A model generated the notes under the pieces. The model saw nothing but the letters and a program-made list of their open reading frames with translations. It did not search any database and had not been told where the DNA came from. Both the position numbers and the translations under genes were made by a program. DNA of 64,000 nucleotides from Narthecium ossifragum (taxonomy: Eukaryota; Streptophyta; Magnoliopsida; Dioscoreales; Nartheciaceae): NCBI GenBank assembly GCA_963920575.1, contig OY986972.1, forward strand, positions 18,332,502 through 18,396,501, in the 5' to 3' direction. This document shows positions 22,714 to 33,839 of this stretch, one piece after another (the first letter of the stretch is position 1; each line of letters opens with the position of its first letter).

Positions 22714-23585
22714 CACCACCCAACCAACTTATTGCTAGTCTCTAGCAATTAAAGCGTATAAAAATATATTTAAGCACACCAACGATTCAGGGTTGCAGAC
22801 ATGCCGTAAGAATTTTACCATATCAGATCCATAGTGTTCTAAGTAGTACATAACACGAAAGATTCTTATACTCATACACATACTATCAACAAATGAAATT
22901 AACTTCTACACCTCAAGCATGTTAATCACCATCCAGACAAACATAACGTGACATGAAAATTAAAAGTTACATACAGAGGCAACTTCTACCCACCATTAGA
23001 TCAAACAAACCATTGTCTTCTTAGCCAATCATCCAATCTTCGCTCTTAAACTATAGCATGCTCTCTTTTACTTCACTTTATATATATATATATTTATTTA
23101 TATCAGTGGTTCTACCTTTTTACGCGAGCTCCCTGCTTCTTGAGGCAAGAATACCCAGTTGCTCATTAGATCACTTAATAATCATTTAGGCATAGCTTGA
23201 TCACTTAAGCTACAGCTGGATCCATATAGCGACCTCAAGCCAGTGACTTCCAAAGCAGATGGCCTTAGGGCACTGAGTGTAAAACACTCCTCAGGCTCAA
23301 GAATCAAACCCAGCGGCTACGAATCAAGCTCCAGAATCTCTTTTTTTTCATGCAATACTCAAATACTAGCTAAGGTGGAAATCATAGTCCAAGTTAACAC
23401 TAGTATGCTCAATCCTCTGGTGAGTATATTTGCCACTACACATAATGTGTTCGTGTGTGAATCGCACGATGTTCTACCTTCAAGTTATCACACATGCAAT
23501 CAATGTATCTGTCAATCCAAATGAAAGCAACATGTATAATAAGCATAAAACAATTCGCACTCAAGTCAACACTATATACGACCAG
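22714..23585 (-). mobile_element. 3' noncoding interior of the Tat-like element with polypurine tract
   Basis: On the minus strand GCTAGAGACTAGCAATAAG precedes GTTGGTTGGGTGG and then the LTR. This arrangement is typical of Tat/Ogre elements. No open frame with domains is visible in the rest, which ends where copia integrase sequence begins. A (TA)n run lies at 23080-23092. Confidence 0.6.
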
Positions 23586-24536
23586 ATTTGGGTTCTACAC
23601 ATTTATAACCTTTATGATGCATAATGTAACCAATAAATATGCACTGTACAGATTTAAATTGAGGCTTTGAACGGCCTGATAGAGTAAGAGAGGGGTGGGT
23701 AACAAAGGCAACCGAAGACTTTTGAAGGAAGCATAATCTGATGATTTGTGATATAGGATTTCATAGGGAGATTGGTGATGGAGATGGTTGAAGGGAGACA
23801 ATTGATGACATGAACAATTGTAGACAAGGCATAGTTCCAAAAGGAAGAGTGCAATTGGCTATAAGCCAACAAGGTAACGCTGGTTTCGACTATTGTGTCG
23901 ATGCTTGCGCTCAGTGATGCCATTTTGCTGTGGAGTTTCAGGGCAAGACATCTGATGAAAAATACCTTTATCTGAAAGGTAATGTTGGAGTTGATTGTTA
24001 ATAAACTCCTCACTGCCATCTCATTGAAAAATAAGCTCCTTTGAATGAAATAATTTTTCCACCAAGGAATGAAGAGCAGGAAAAATAAGAGCCACATCAT
24101 ACTTCTTTTTCATAGGATAATACCATGTAAACCGGCTAAAACTGTCTACAAAAATTACATAACACTTAAACCCTTCATTTTATACTATTGGAGATGGTCC
24201 CCATACATCACAATGAATGGTATGTAAAGGATGGGAGCCCCTTGGAGTTTTGAGGAGAATAGGAGCTAACTGCTCTTTTCAAGCTTGCAACTATGACAGG
24301 CTTTATTTGAAATAGAAGACGACATAGATAAAGTAGAAGACAACCGCTGCATGGTGCCATCAGAGGTTGTCCCAGCCGAGCATGCCAGATGTCGCGAGAG
24401 ACAGTGGTATGGGCAACAAATCCAGAGGGTTCGACGTGATGAGCGAGGGACGTCTTATTCACAGGGTAGAGGCTATCTTCAATCGGTCCGTTGTGGAGGA
24501 TGTCTTATTCATAGGGTAGAGGCCGTCTTCAATCGG
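23586..24536 (-). pseudogene. Copia pol fragment: GAG-pre-integrase and integrase
   Basis: The minus strand encodes DIWHARLGQP (GAG-pre-integrase motif, about 24380-24400) and then the integrase core with ETPQQNGITERKHRH near 23900. This is followed after a frameshift by IVETSVTLLAYSQLHSSFWN and LPSKVFGCLCY, and by FIGYIMHHKGYKC near 23600. At least three frameshifts and several stops break it. The catalytic-core order is normal for copia. The 5' end contains a 50-bp tandem duplication (24460-24536) whose second unit holds the foldback insertion. Confidence 0.88.
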
Positions 24537-25946
24537 ACTTTTTGCCCAATGATACCTTCAAAGATATCATTTAGCATTTCAATCACCTTCCTTGTTTTTT
24601 TGCAATCTGATACCCCTCAGCCAATGAAATTCCTGTCCAACCCTCACTGGCAGCATATCCAACAGACATGCCATGCCCCCACGCCACATGATGTGGCATG
24701 GCGTGGATAATTAAAAAACACTAGAATAACCAGAATAGTCAAGGGGGACATTAATTACCGCACACGTGGCAAGAAACCATTAGCCATGGCGTACGGCGGT
24801 GTCAGCATTAAATGTGTGAGAAGACATGACGGTGCTCGCATTAAATGCATATTTAACTACGTGAAGAAATTTACGCGCGTCTTTCACAAACGCGCATAGA
24901 ATACTATTCCACGTGTGGTTATCACTATACACTCGTAAAAAGTATGCTAATGTCACACGAAAATAATACTCGCGTTTCACGAAAGTCACGGGGGACATTA
25001 ATTTACAAACGAGAAGGCAAGCACCGATTAGCCAACCGGTACGGCGGTGTCAGCCGACGTCCATTTGAAACATCGCGTCGAATAAACTATTTGAAATGTC
25101 ACGTCGCGTGGTTATAACTATTCACACGTGCCTTTCACAAACGCGAATAAAATACTATTCCGCACGTGGTTATTACTACACGCGTGTAGAAAGTATGTTA
25201 ATGTCGTCCGAAACCATTACTCATGTTTCTTGAAAGCAGAGGGTTAGCATACTTTAAAAAGTCAGATAACACTCTACGGTATGAGAAACCCCTTTTCTCT
25301 ACTGCGGGATCTTGCCAAGGTAAACGATAAGGTGATCTCTCAATTTCCCGATGAAGATTGAAATAGTGAGTATGCAGATTTGAAGAGCCGCTTGCTAATC
25401 ATTTTTTATGTGTATTTATCTGACGCGACATTTTGAATGGACGTCGGCTGACACCGTCGTACTGGTTGGCTAATCGGTGCTTGCCACTTGTGGCTTAATT
25501 AACGTCCCCGTGACTTTCGAGAAACGCGAGTATTCTTTTTGTGCGACAATAGCAAACTTACTACGCGTGTATAGTGATAACCATGCATGGAATAGTATTT
25601 TATGCGCGTTTGTGAAAGTCGCCCGCCAATTTTTGCGTGTAGTTAAAGACGCATTTAATGCGAGCACCGTTAGGTCTTCTCACACATTTAATGCTGACAC
25701 CACCGTACGCCGTGGTTAATGGTTGCTTGCCACGTGTGGGGTAATTAATGTCCCCCTTAACTATTCTGGTGTTTTTTAGTTATGCATGCATGTGGCATGG
25801 CATGTCATGTATGCTGGATATGCTGTCAGTGAGGATTGGATGAGAATTTCAATGGCCGAGGGGTATCAGATTGCAAAAAAAACAAGGAAGGAGGAATGAA
25901 ATGTTAAAAGAGATCTTTGGGGTTATCATTTGCTAAAAAAATCGTC
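24537..25946. mobile_element. Foldback (MULE-like) element, about 1410 bp
   Basis: The left arm (24537 to about 25090) and right arm (about 25415 to 25946) are inverted copies over more than 500 bp. Strings GGGGGACATTAATTACC, GGCAAGCACCGATTAGCC and GGTGTCAGCCGACGTCCATT appear in one arm and their complements in the other. The flanks share TTCAATCGG (24528-24536 and 25947-25955), a 9-bp target duplication as in Mutator-like elements. The shared flank extends to GTCTTCAATCGG, so the exact edge can slide. The central 300 bp are unique. There is no coding capacity. The arms carry many CACGTG/ACGCG-type strings. Confidence 0.88.
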
Positions 25947-26089
25947 TTCAATCGGTCATTTGGGGAGCAGATGATCCATCCTCAAATTCTTTATCAAAAA
26001 AACCCCATGGAGTGGAGGTAAAATAATAGTTATGGTCTTTAGTAAACTGGCCAGTAGAGATGAGAGTTTTGCAGAGATGTGGTGAAATC
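25947..26089 (-). pseudogene. Short copia remnant beside the foldback element
   Basis: It is the continuation of the sequence split by the foldback insertion. The minus strand encodes FEDGSSAPQMTD just before the duplicated segment of 24480-24536, but the domain is not recognisable on its own. Confidence 0.35.
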
Positions 26090-27195
26090 CAAGAGGGGAT
26101 GGTGGTTTGGACCTTTAATAAATAATCGATAAGTGGAAAACCTAGGTAGGAGGAGTCTAAGAACACGTATGCTTGTAAATGAAATGAATGATAAATAAAC
26201 AAGCAATTAGAAGAATATGAGGAAGTGTTAGATAGATTACACCAGATTTTTATAGTGCTTCGGTCAATCTGATCTACTTCCACTTCACTCAAGGCCCTAC
26301 TTGAGGTTCAACTACTTGCAATATCTCTCACAAGCTTTCTACCAAGCTTCCGGGTGCTTGACAACCTTACAATGTCCCTAAAACCTCTTGGGTATCCTCC
26401 AAGTCACTCTTGGATATCTCTCAATATCTATTGCACAACTTGAAGTAATTTTACAAAGATAAAAGCTCTCAAGAAAGAGGAAAATAAAAGATAAACTTGT
26501 TACATTGTATACCAATAAATTGGTCCCTCCACAAGTTTACTGCATCTTCGCTTTTATACTTGAGCTTCAAAGCCTCCAAAATAGCTCCCAATGGCTATTT
26601 TGCTTTTCTCCAACAACTCTCTAACGACTATATTTCTGACTGGCGGTCGACCGTCGCATCGTCCACCACATGAACCGTCGTGCTCAAAATATACCTCAGA
26701 TCAACCGTCGTATTAACCTTCAGGCTCCGCAATCGACCTTCGCATCGACCGTCAGCCTCTGTTGTGAAAAGCATACTTCAGGGTCGATGCTGCGATCGAC
26801 CGCCACTTCTTCAAATCAACCAGTCTCTGTGGTCGATCCGTGCATCAACCTCTAGTCTCCATGGTCGATCTCGATCCGTGCATCAACCGCTAGTCTCCGC
26901 GGTCGATCCACGCATCAACCGCCAGTCTCCGCGGTCGATCCGTGCATCAACTGCCAGTCTCCATGGTTGATCCATTTATCAACCGCCACATTGACCGCGA
27001 ATACAAAAACATTCAAATATTGAATTTAACGATTTCCAATTTAAGGAATATTAATATCAAAACAATGTTTATCGTCATTACACATATTGACATCATCAAA
27101 ACAAGGTTAGGATCAATAATCTGTCCCTTTTTTATGATCGCAATCATTTCAATTGTGATGATAAAACCTTGAAAGGTCTCCCTTAATTTATGGAT
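26090..27195 (-). mobile_element. Copia (SIRE-like) LTR
   Basis: On the minus strand it matches the LTR at 60274-61239. The 3' half has AGTGAAGTGGAAGTAGATC, CCAAGAGTGACTTGGAGGAT and a TATAAAAG box (26549-26556). The middle contains seven or more GGTCGATCCGTGCATCAACC-type repeats (26640-27000). The 5' part reads TTTTGATGATGTCAATATG. No primer site follows it, so it is a solo LTR or a broken copy. Edges are approximate. Confidence 0.65.
26640..27000. repeat. 33-bp repeats with GGTCGATC cores inside copia LTR
   Basis: The unit 'CTCCGCGGTCGATCCGTGCA' plus 'TCAACCGCCAGT' repeats in tandem with small changes, most cleanly at 26825-26990. Confidence 0.85.
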
Positions 27196-27199
27196 CCAT

Positions 27200-28331
27200 T
27201 TATCACTTGAAAATACTCTGAAAAAAAAGATCGATCCTGTTCCCTAAAAGGATCGATCCTTTTATGCAGGCAACCTAACAGAACACATACTTTTCAGATG
27301 TTCACAGTAGGATCGATCCTACTATCCATCCTACTGAGAAGGATCGATCTTACACCTAGCAAAGGATCGATCCGAGTCGGGCGTAGCCAGAAATTGAAGA
27401 TTTTGATGCAAAGGATTGATCCTACACCTATGCAAAGATCGATCCTACTTTTCCAGTGAAGAAAATCAACGGTTCAGATCTAATCCGAGGATGGAGAGAC
27501 TTTGGGCTATAAATAGGACTCTTTCTAGGGTTCTAAGGGGGGCTTTTTGGCAGCGTTTGGAGGAGAGGAGACTGGTTCCAGGCTTGGTTTTCTTTTCTTT
27601 TTCTCATCTTATTTCTTCATTAGTTTTGTTGCCCTCATGATGAACATGAGTGGCTAGTTTCTTTTCTAAGGTACCGATGTAGCCTAACAGAATCATTCTA
27701 TGTTATTGGATCATATTTATTTAATCAGTTTATATTTTTTGTTTCATTCATTATTATAACTGAGATCTTAAATACCTTTATCTGGCCAATAGAAGTATTA
27801 TAGATTGTTTTATGTGAGATTGGGAGAGGATTCATTCCCTAATCTTGCAGGATCTATGAATGAATGAGTTTATGTCAAAGCCGGGTTCAAGCTAAGACTA
27901 TTCTTGGTTCTTAATTGTTCTTCAGAGCTTAATGGATTCTTGGTTAACACTTAGTTATGGGTTCATTAGCTAGGGTTAATTAAGGGTACTTAGTGAAGAC
28001 CGCGGCCGAACGGATCACCATACCGGAAGAACGAACCCTTGAAATTAAACTGAGATCTTGATTAATTCAATGCATAGAATGAGGATGTTATGGTGAAATC
28101 GGAACCTTAGTTTTCATCCATCATATTTCCATCGTTTTCTTATTTCGTTATTAGATAATCTATTTTCGATACTTCATATTTCTTACTTTCCCTTCCTTAT
28201 TTTCTTTCTTTTCTGTTCTTTAGCGTTTTACTCTAATAATCTCTACAAATTTCTGTGGGTACGATACTCGTCTTGCTACTATACTGATTGCACCGATTCG
28301 TATACTTGCGAGATATAAAATTTATTCATCA
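27200..28331 (+). mobile_element. Tat/Ogre-like gypsy LTR in inverted orientation
   Basis: It matches the LTR at 21263-22713 in the opposite orientation. Shared features are the GGGCTATAAATAGGA promoter (27505-27518), GATGAACATGAGTGGCTAG, GAAGAACGAACCCTTGAA and the end AAATTTATTCATCA. Near the start it carries GATCGATCCT palindromes (27225-27450). The 5' edge is diverged and no target duplication was found. It abuts the 3'-truncated L1 sequence at 28332. Confidence 0.75.
27508..27515 (+). promoter_or_regulatory. TATA box in Tat-like LTR
   Basis: TATAAATA in a GGGCTATAAATAGG context, conserved with the inverted copy. Confidence 0.5.
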
Positions 28332-31300
28332 GTGGTAAAACTCGCCGCAATACATCCTGTGCAAAAGGGCAAACAACAATAGCATGATCAAAAGTCTCCA
28401 CCTCTCCACACCTCAGGCACCCACGATCATAGAAGTTATAATAACGCCAGAGGAATTCACGCACAGGCAGTTTACCATGGCTCAGGTGCCAGATGAACTG
28501 CTTCACACGAGGCCGTATCGGCAGCCTCCACAGATTACTCCATGAAGCATCATCCCCACTCTCCCTAACCAAACCTTTGAGCTTCATCAATAGCAAATAA
28601 ACTGATTTAGAAGTTATGGGACCCGGAGGACCATATGCAGAACGGACAGCTGTCCATGCCTTGCCGCACTTCAATCTTCCTCACCTTGTCGGCTAACAAA
28701 GGATGAAGACAAGTGCGCAACCAGCCTTCATTCGATACACCCTCATGTAGGAATGAAGGTCGTTTATCCAAAGGATTCTCAAGAACCCAAGAATCATTTA
28801 CAAAACTGAGTCGACTATGAATTCCAGGAGGAGTACAAGATAGACCGTTACGTAGACTATCGGCTACACGATATAACTTCAGCCAATGCGTAGAGCTGGT
28901 ACGAGGGTCTCTAACAGATGGCAACACCTCCGGCCAAAGATACTTAGCTCTAGTCAAATAGGCCCATACATTTGACCGATTATCAAGAAAATGGGACATC
29001 CTCTTGACTTTCAATGCGAGCTGCCAAACTCTAAAGTTCCGCAAACCCAACCCACCAACCTCTTTAGGCATACATACCTTGCCCCAGCCCACTTCATTCA
29101 TCCCCGACCACCGCCCTTGCCAAAGAAAGTCTCAGCAGATCGTCTCCATACTCTGTAACACCCCTAATAGAATATCCATCGTCGCCATCACAAAAGCTTG
29201 GATCGATTGAAGAACCGATTGCACAAGCACGACACGTCTCTGTTCAGATATGTACCTCCCCTACCAAGAAAGAACCCGCCCGGTCATTTTATCCAGAATC
29301 TTCGCAAAATCGGCCCGCCGAGGCTTTTTGATACACAACGGTACACCCAGATAATCCCACACCCCCACAGCTTCGTCTAGGCCCAAGATATGGCAAATTG
29401 TAGTCTTCCTGTCAGGATCAACTGTAGGGGAGAAACGGATGCTTGATTTCATAACATTTATTTCCAATCCAAACAAAGCTCGAAATGAAAGCAATTTTTA
29501 TTTATGCTTTCGGGCTTCTATACAAGTTGCGGCAGTCACAATCATACAATCATCTGCATAAAGCGGATGCGAAAGAGAGAAGTCGGAGTGAGGAAATTGA
29601 ATGCCCCGCAAACCCTCCCTCCTATTCTTGAACCTCTAGAAACAAATACGGAGACAAAGGATCTCCTTGCCGCAAGCCACGACCGGACTTAACCTCACCA
29701 TGAACCTTGCCATTAAGGATAAAGGAGAACATCGGCCCCTGTACATAAGCCATCATCCATGAGACCCAACAGGCCAGGAAGTTCATAGCAAGCAAGACCG
29801 CTTCTAAGAAAGGCCACCGAACACTATCATATGCAGCTCGCAAGTCTACTTTGGGAACCATTAAGCTTTTACTCTTCGGTGCCATATGCATTGAATGCAT
29901 GAGTTCCTTTGCCGCATCTATGTTATCGTGGATAGAGCGACCATGAACAAAAGTCGACTGCTCTATCCCAATAACATTATCCAAAACCAAATTCATTCTT
30001 TTCGCCAATACCGTAGTGAAGACCTTATAACCTACATTACAAAGGCTTATAGCGATAATCCTTCACTTCCTGCGGAAAGCTGCATTTAGGGAGGAAGATG
30101 GCAAGTGTGAAAAAAGTGTTGCATTAATTGCACAAAGTCATCCCCGATCACACCCCAATGTGTGACAAAAAATTCAGCATGCACCCCATCCGGACTAGGA
30201 CATTTGGACCGAGCCATACCAAAAACCACATCTTTAACTTCCACTGCAGTAACCTCTCCAGCCATAGCATCATGCATTAGGTCATCGACCCTTGGTAGCT
30301 CCGGCAACCCAAAAAGAAGAACACCATCTTTATCATACCAAAGCATAGAGAAGTACTCAATAAAAACCTTCCCCATATGAACCGGCTCAGAGATAAGAAT
30401 ACCATCTGCATTCACCACCTCGCTTACCTTAGATTTTTGAGACCTACCTTGAACCAACCGGTAGAAAAATTTAGAGCTCCTATCCCTGTCTGCAACCATA
30501 GTTGTCGAACCCTTTGTGCCAAAAAATGCTCTTGTCTATCAATGACATCCTCCCAACGGCCTTCCAACTATCTAATCTGATCCTCCTCCCGAGCAGATGT
30601 TAGACCATTTTCTTCAAGCTCATATAAGCTATGCAAAAAGGCTTCAATTTGGTTCCCCACACGAAACATATCCAAAGTGCCAACTCTCCGATCCCAGCTC
30701 TTCACAAGTTGTTTAACTGCCCAGATTTTAGAAGTAAATGCATATTGCCTGGACCCAGTATAATTTCCCTGCCAGATACGCCAAACGCCCCTCGCATCTC
30801 ATCAGACACTATCCACTGTTGTTCCATCCGAAAAATAGATGGCCTTGTACATACCTCAAGTTCAGCCAAGGAGACAAGCAAAGGTGAGTGATCTGACTGT
30901 ATCCTTGGTAGGTGTTTAACCACTGTAGAAGGGATGAGGTCCTTCCATTATTGATTAACCAAAGCATGATCCAGTCTCTCCAAGATCTTCGCTGAGCCAT
31001 GTTGACAATTTGACCATGTGTGAGTCTGTCTAGAGAAACCAATGTCAATCATACCATTGCTGCATATGTAATTGAAGAATTCAAGTTACTCTGCCCCAAA
31101 GACAAATGGAGCTCCACCTTTCTTCTCCTCTACTGACAGAACTACATTAAAATCTCCTGCAACAATATGCGGCAATCCTGTCCGCCCGAAGCTATCCAAC
31201 GTCTCCCATAACTCCCGCCGAGCTCTCCCAGTTCTAGCACCATAAACTGCTGAAACTAACAATTGTCCAAGTCTAGTTGTAGTAATAACCTCATGCACAG

Positions 31301-31571
31301 CATGGACCGAGAGAAGTTTAAACGACACACGTCCAATGTCAGATTTCCACACGTCACTGATACCTCCACTTCTTCCTTGAGAAGGAATCAGAAAACAATC
31401 CAAGTTGCCCCCTAGTTTCTTCTTCAACCAGGCCACCTGCTCCTTTGTGATTAAGGTATCAATGAAGAACAAGAAATATAAATTATAATCAGCAAATATT
31501 CAGAAGCACGAGTCCACCACCCTCTTAGGTCCAGCCGACCTGCTATTCCAGAAAAGCATGTTCATCATAAT
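28332..31571 (-). pseudogene. L1 LINE ORF2: endonuclease, reverse transcriptase, zf-RVT
   Basis: The minus strand carries plant L1 ORF2 in order. The start MNMLFWNSRSAGPKRV is near 31560. The AP-type endonuclease follows, with PHIVAGDFNVVLS (about 31150) and LPRIQSDHSPLLVSL (about 30880). The pre-RT linker has KCPSPDGVHAEFF (about 30180). RT blocks are [13 protein letters not shown] (about 29850) and [14 protein letters not shown] (about 29690), and the YADD active site is near 29555. The C-terminal RVT zinc-binding domain has WRLPIRPRVKQFIWHL and CLRCGEVETFDHAIVVCPFA (28350-28530). At least six frameshifts or stops inactivate it. The 3' end and poly(A) are missing, cut by the LTR at 28331. 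Confidence 0.93.
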
Positions 31572-33839
31572 TGTGAGGACCTGTCCCTCCATTCCTGGGT
31601 CGACCGCTTGGGTCGAGCCCGTGCCTCGTTGTAGACCACAAGGGCAATTTGGTAAATTGCGCCTTGTCGGTTTGTTCCACACCTGTGTGTACACACACCG
31701 ACCGTATTTGTGTTAGTGTTTGATTAGAATGGTTAGGTAGACTCGGGATCGGAAGATCCGAGCTTGGGCTTGTGTTTTAGCCCAAGTTTGAGTTTCTGAG
31801 CAACAAGATCGATCTTCCTTCCTTGAGATCGATCTTCCTTGCTAAGGAGATTGATCTTCCTGTGCCAGAAAGTCTTGGCGGTGATTTTTGAGAGGACGGC
31901 CGCCGTTGGCCGTCGCTCTCCACTGTTAGAGGGAGAGAAGACTTTCTCTCCTCTCCTCTCCCTTATCCTCTTCTTCTCCCCCTTCCCTGGCTTTTCCTCT
32001 TCTCCTTCTTCCTCTTCTCCTTCTTCTTCCTTCTCCTTCTTCCTTCTTCTTCCCGCGGCCCTGCTTCCCCTATTTCCGACAGCCCCTTCGTTCTCCCTCC
32101 TCCGGCCACTGTTTTGGGTGCTTGAAGGGTCGTTGGATTCGTAGCAGCGAGAGGAAGATCCCTGGTGTGGTTTGAAGCTGGGTTAGTTACTGGTTAGCGG
32201 GGAATCAGCCGAGGATTGCGCTTCCGGTAGGTTTCTACCTACTTGAGTTAGTTTAGGGGTTTTCTCCTGATCTATCCGGTAGATCTGGGTGTTCTTGATG
32301 TTTTTGGATGCCTCTTGCTTAGCTTAATTTCTATTGTAAGTTTCATAGGATTTGATTGAGTTTTTAGTAGGATTTAAGCATGTTTAAACTCAGATTTTCT
32401 GGTTTCTGCTGTTCTTGAAGAACAGCCGGTTTACGGCGTGTTTTCTGGTCTTTCCGTGCACGATCTTGGGTTATGATAAACATAAGAGTTGTAGATCTTT
32501 GAATCTACTCTCAGACCCAGCTGTTTCATAATTTTCTGATTTTCCTAGGATTTGTTATGAATTTCCTACGGATGAGCTGCGTTGCAGGAATTAAAGGTAA
32601 TTAGTGAGATTAATGGTTTTTGATTAGTGTTTTCTCGGTAATTGAGCCGTTGGATGTTTTCCAGTTTTGGATATGTTAATCCCAGCATGTTTATCTACTG
32701 ATGTCTAAGTTGGATCTCGAATCCGACGTCGTTTGGATGTCAGATCGACGAGGTCACTTAGCCTCTAAGTAGAGGATCTTGGTGATTTAAATAATATATG
32801 TTCAGAACATATAATATTATATTTTACTGTTCATCTGAGTTTTCAAGGTTGCTTCCCGTTGCAGGAGTTTGCGGTTGACGGTCGCGGTACCGTCGTAATG
32901 CCGGGACCCGCTGTAGATTGGCTGGCAGCGGTTGGTAGTACCGCTGCAGCGATCCAGTTGGACTTGTATGTTATCTTTATCATATTGTTGCATGCTTACC
33001 TCTTACCTGTGTATGATGATAGCATGCATTCTGTTATGCATTAGATGCATTAGGTTAGGGCGTGAGCGATGGGTCGATCGCCGATCCGAGGCTTTCGGGC
33101 AGCTCGGATTTAGCTCTAGGACCGTAGCGGGTAGCAAGGTCCAGGTTGGATTGTAGTATTCAGTCGATATTGATGATAGGCTTAGATGACTTGAATACAT
33201 ATTGATCGATGATTTAGAGGTCGTCTCGGCCTCGAGCCAGGTGCTGAGGGTGCAGCCGGTGTCGGTCCCTCGCCTAGCGGTGTCGGGTTCCTGCTAGTGG
33301 GACAACAGTGTTTATTTTCTGCTTTACTGAGGGTGGAACCTGGACAGGATCTTTCAGTGACGCACGGTGGGGTTGTGGGGCCCCGTAGCATACCTAGACC
33401 TAGCTTGGGGGCAACACTGTTATGTTCCCTCCCTTTCTGTGTGTCGTAGTGTAGAACCCTACTGAGCTTTATGCTCACTCCTACTCGGGCTACGTTTTGC
33501 AGGTGTAGGTGTCAGCTCTTCTTCTGTGGCCCCTACCGGGCAGGTGTTTGGTGGAGCGGCGGCGTCTGGCGGTGCTTGAGGAGCGGTGATCATGTACACC
33601 CTTTTTGTTAGTTAGCCTCATACGGGAGTGTGATATATATTATGTAAACCCTTTTGAGGATGTTGAATATTATATTATTTCTTTTGAGGTTGTTAATCTT
33701 TGTTTTATTGAGGGTGCCTATGAATTGTTTAGGGGAACCAGTAGGTTAGAGGGAACCCCTCGCTAAAATTTTTCCGCATTAGTTAGGTTCCGGTTCGCGT
33801 CGCCGGCCTGGTTGGGCCTTCGCGGGTCGGGGCGCGACA
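31572..33839 (+). mobile_element. Solo LTR, family T1 (2268 bp), inside the L1
   Basis: It starts TGTGAGGACCTGTCCC and ends TCGGGGCGCGACA. The flanks ATAAT (31567-31571) and ATAAC (33840-33844) form a near-perfect 5-bp target duplication, and L1 sequence continues on both sides. Internal landmarks are GATCGATCTTCC repeats (31805-31860), a CTTCTCC-rich leader (31940-32060), AACATAAGAGTTGTAGATC (32478-32496), the ATAATATATGTTCAGAACAT inverted stretch (32790-32820), and the CCTACTGAGCTTTATGCTCA core (33455-33475). It is the best-preserved T1 copy on this strand. Confidence 0.9.

Noticed and set aside
26640..27000. CRISPR-like array
   Set aside because: The repeats are imperfect and contiguous, with no unique spacers, and lie in a plant copia LTR.
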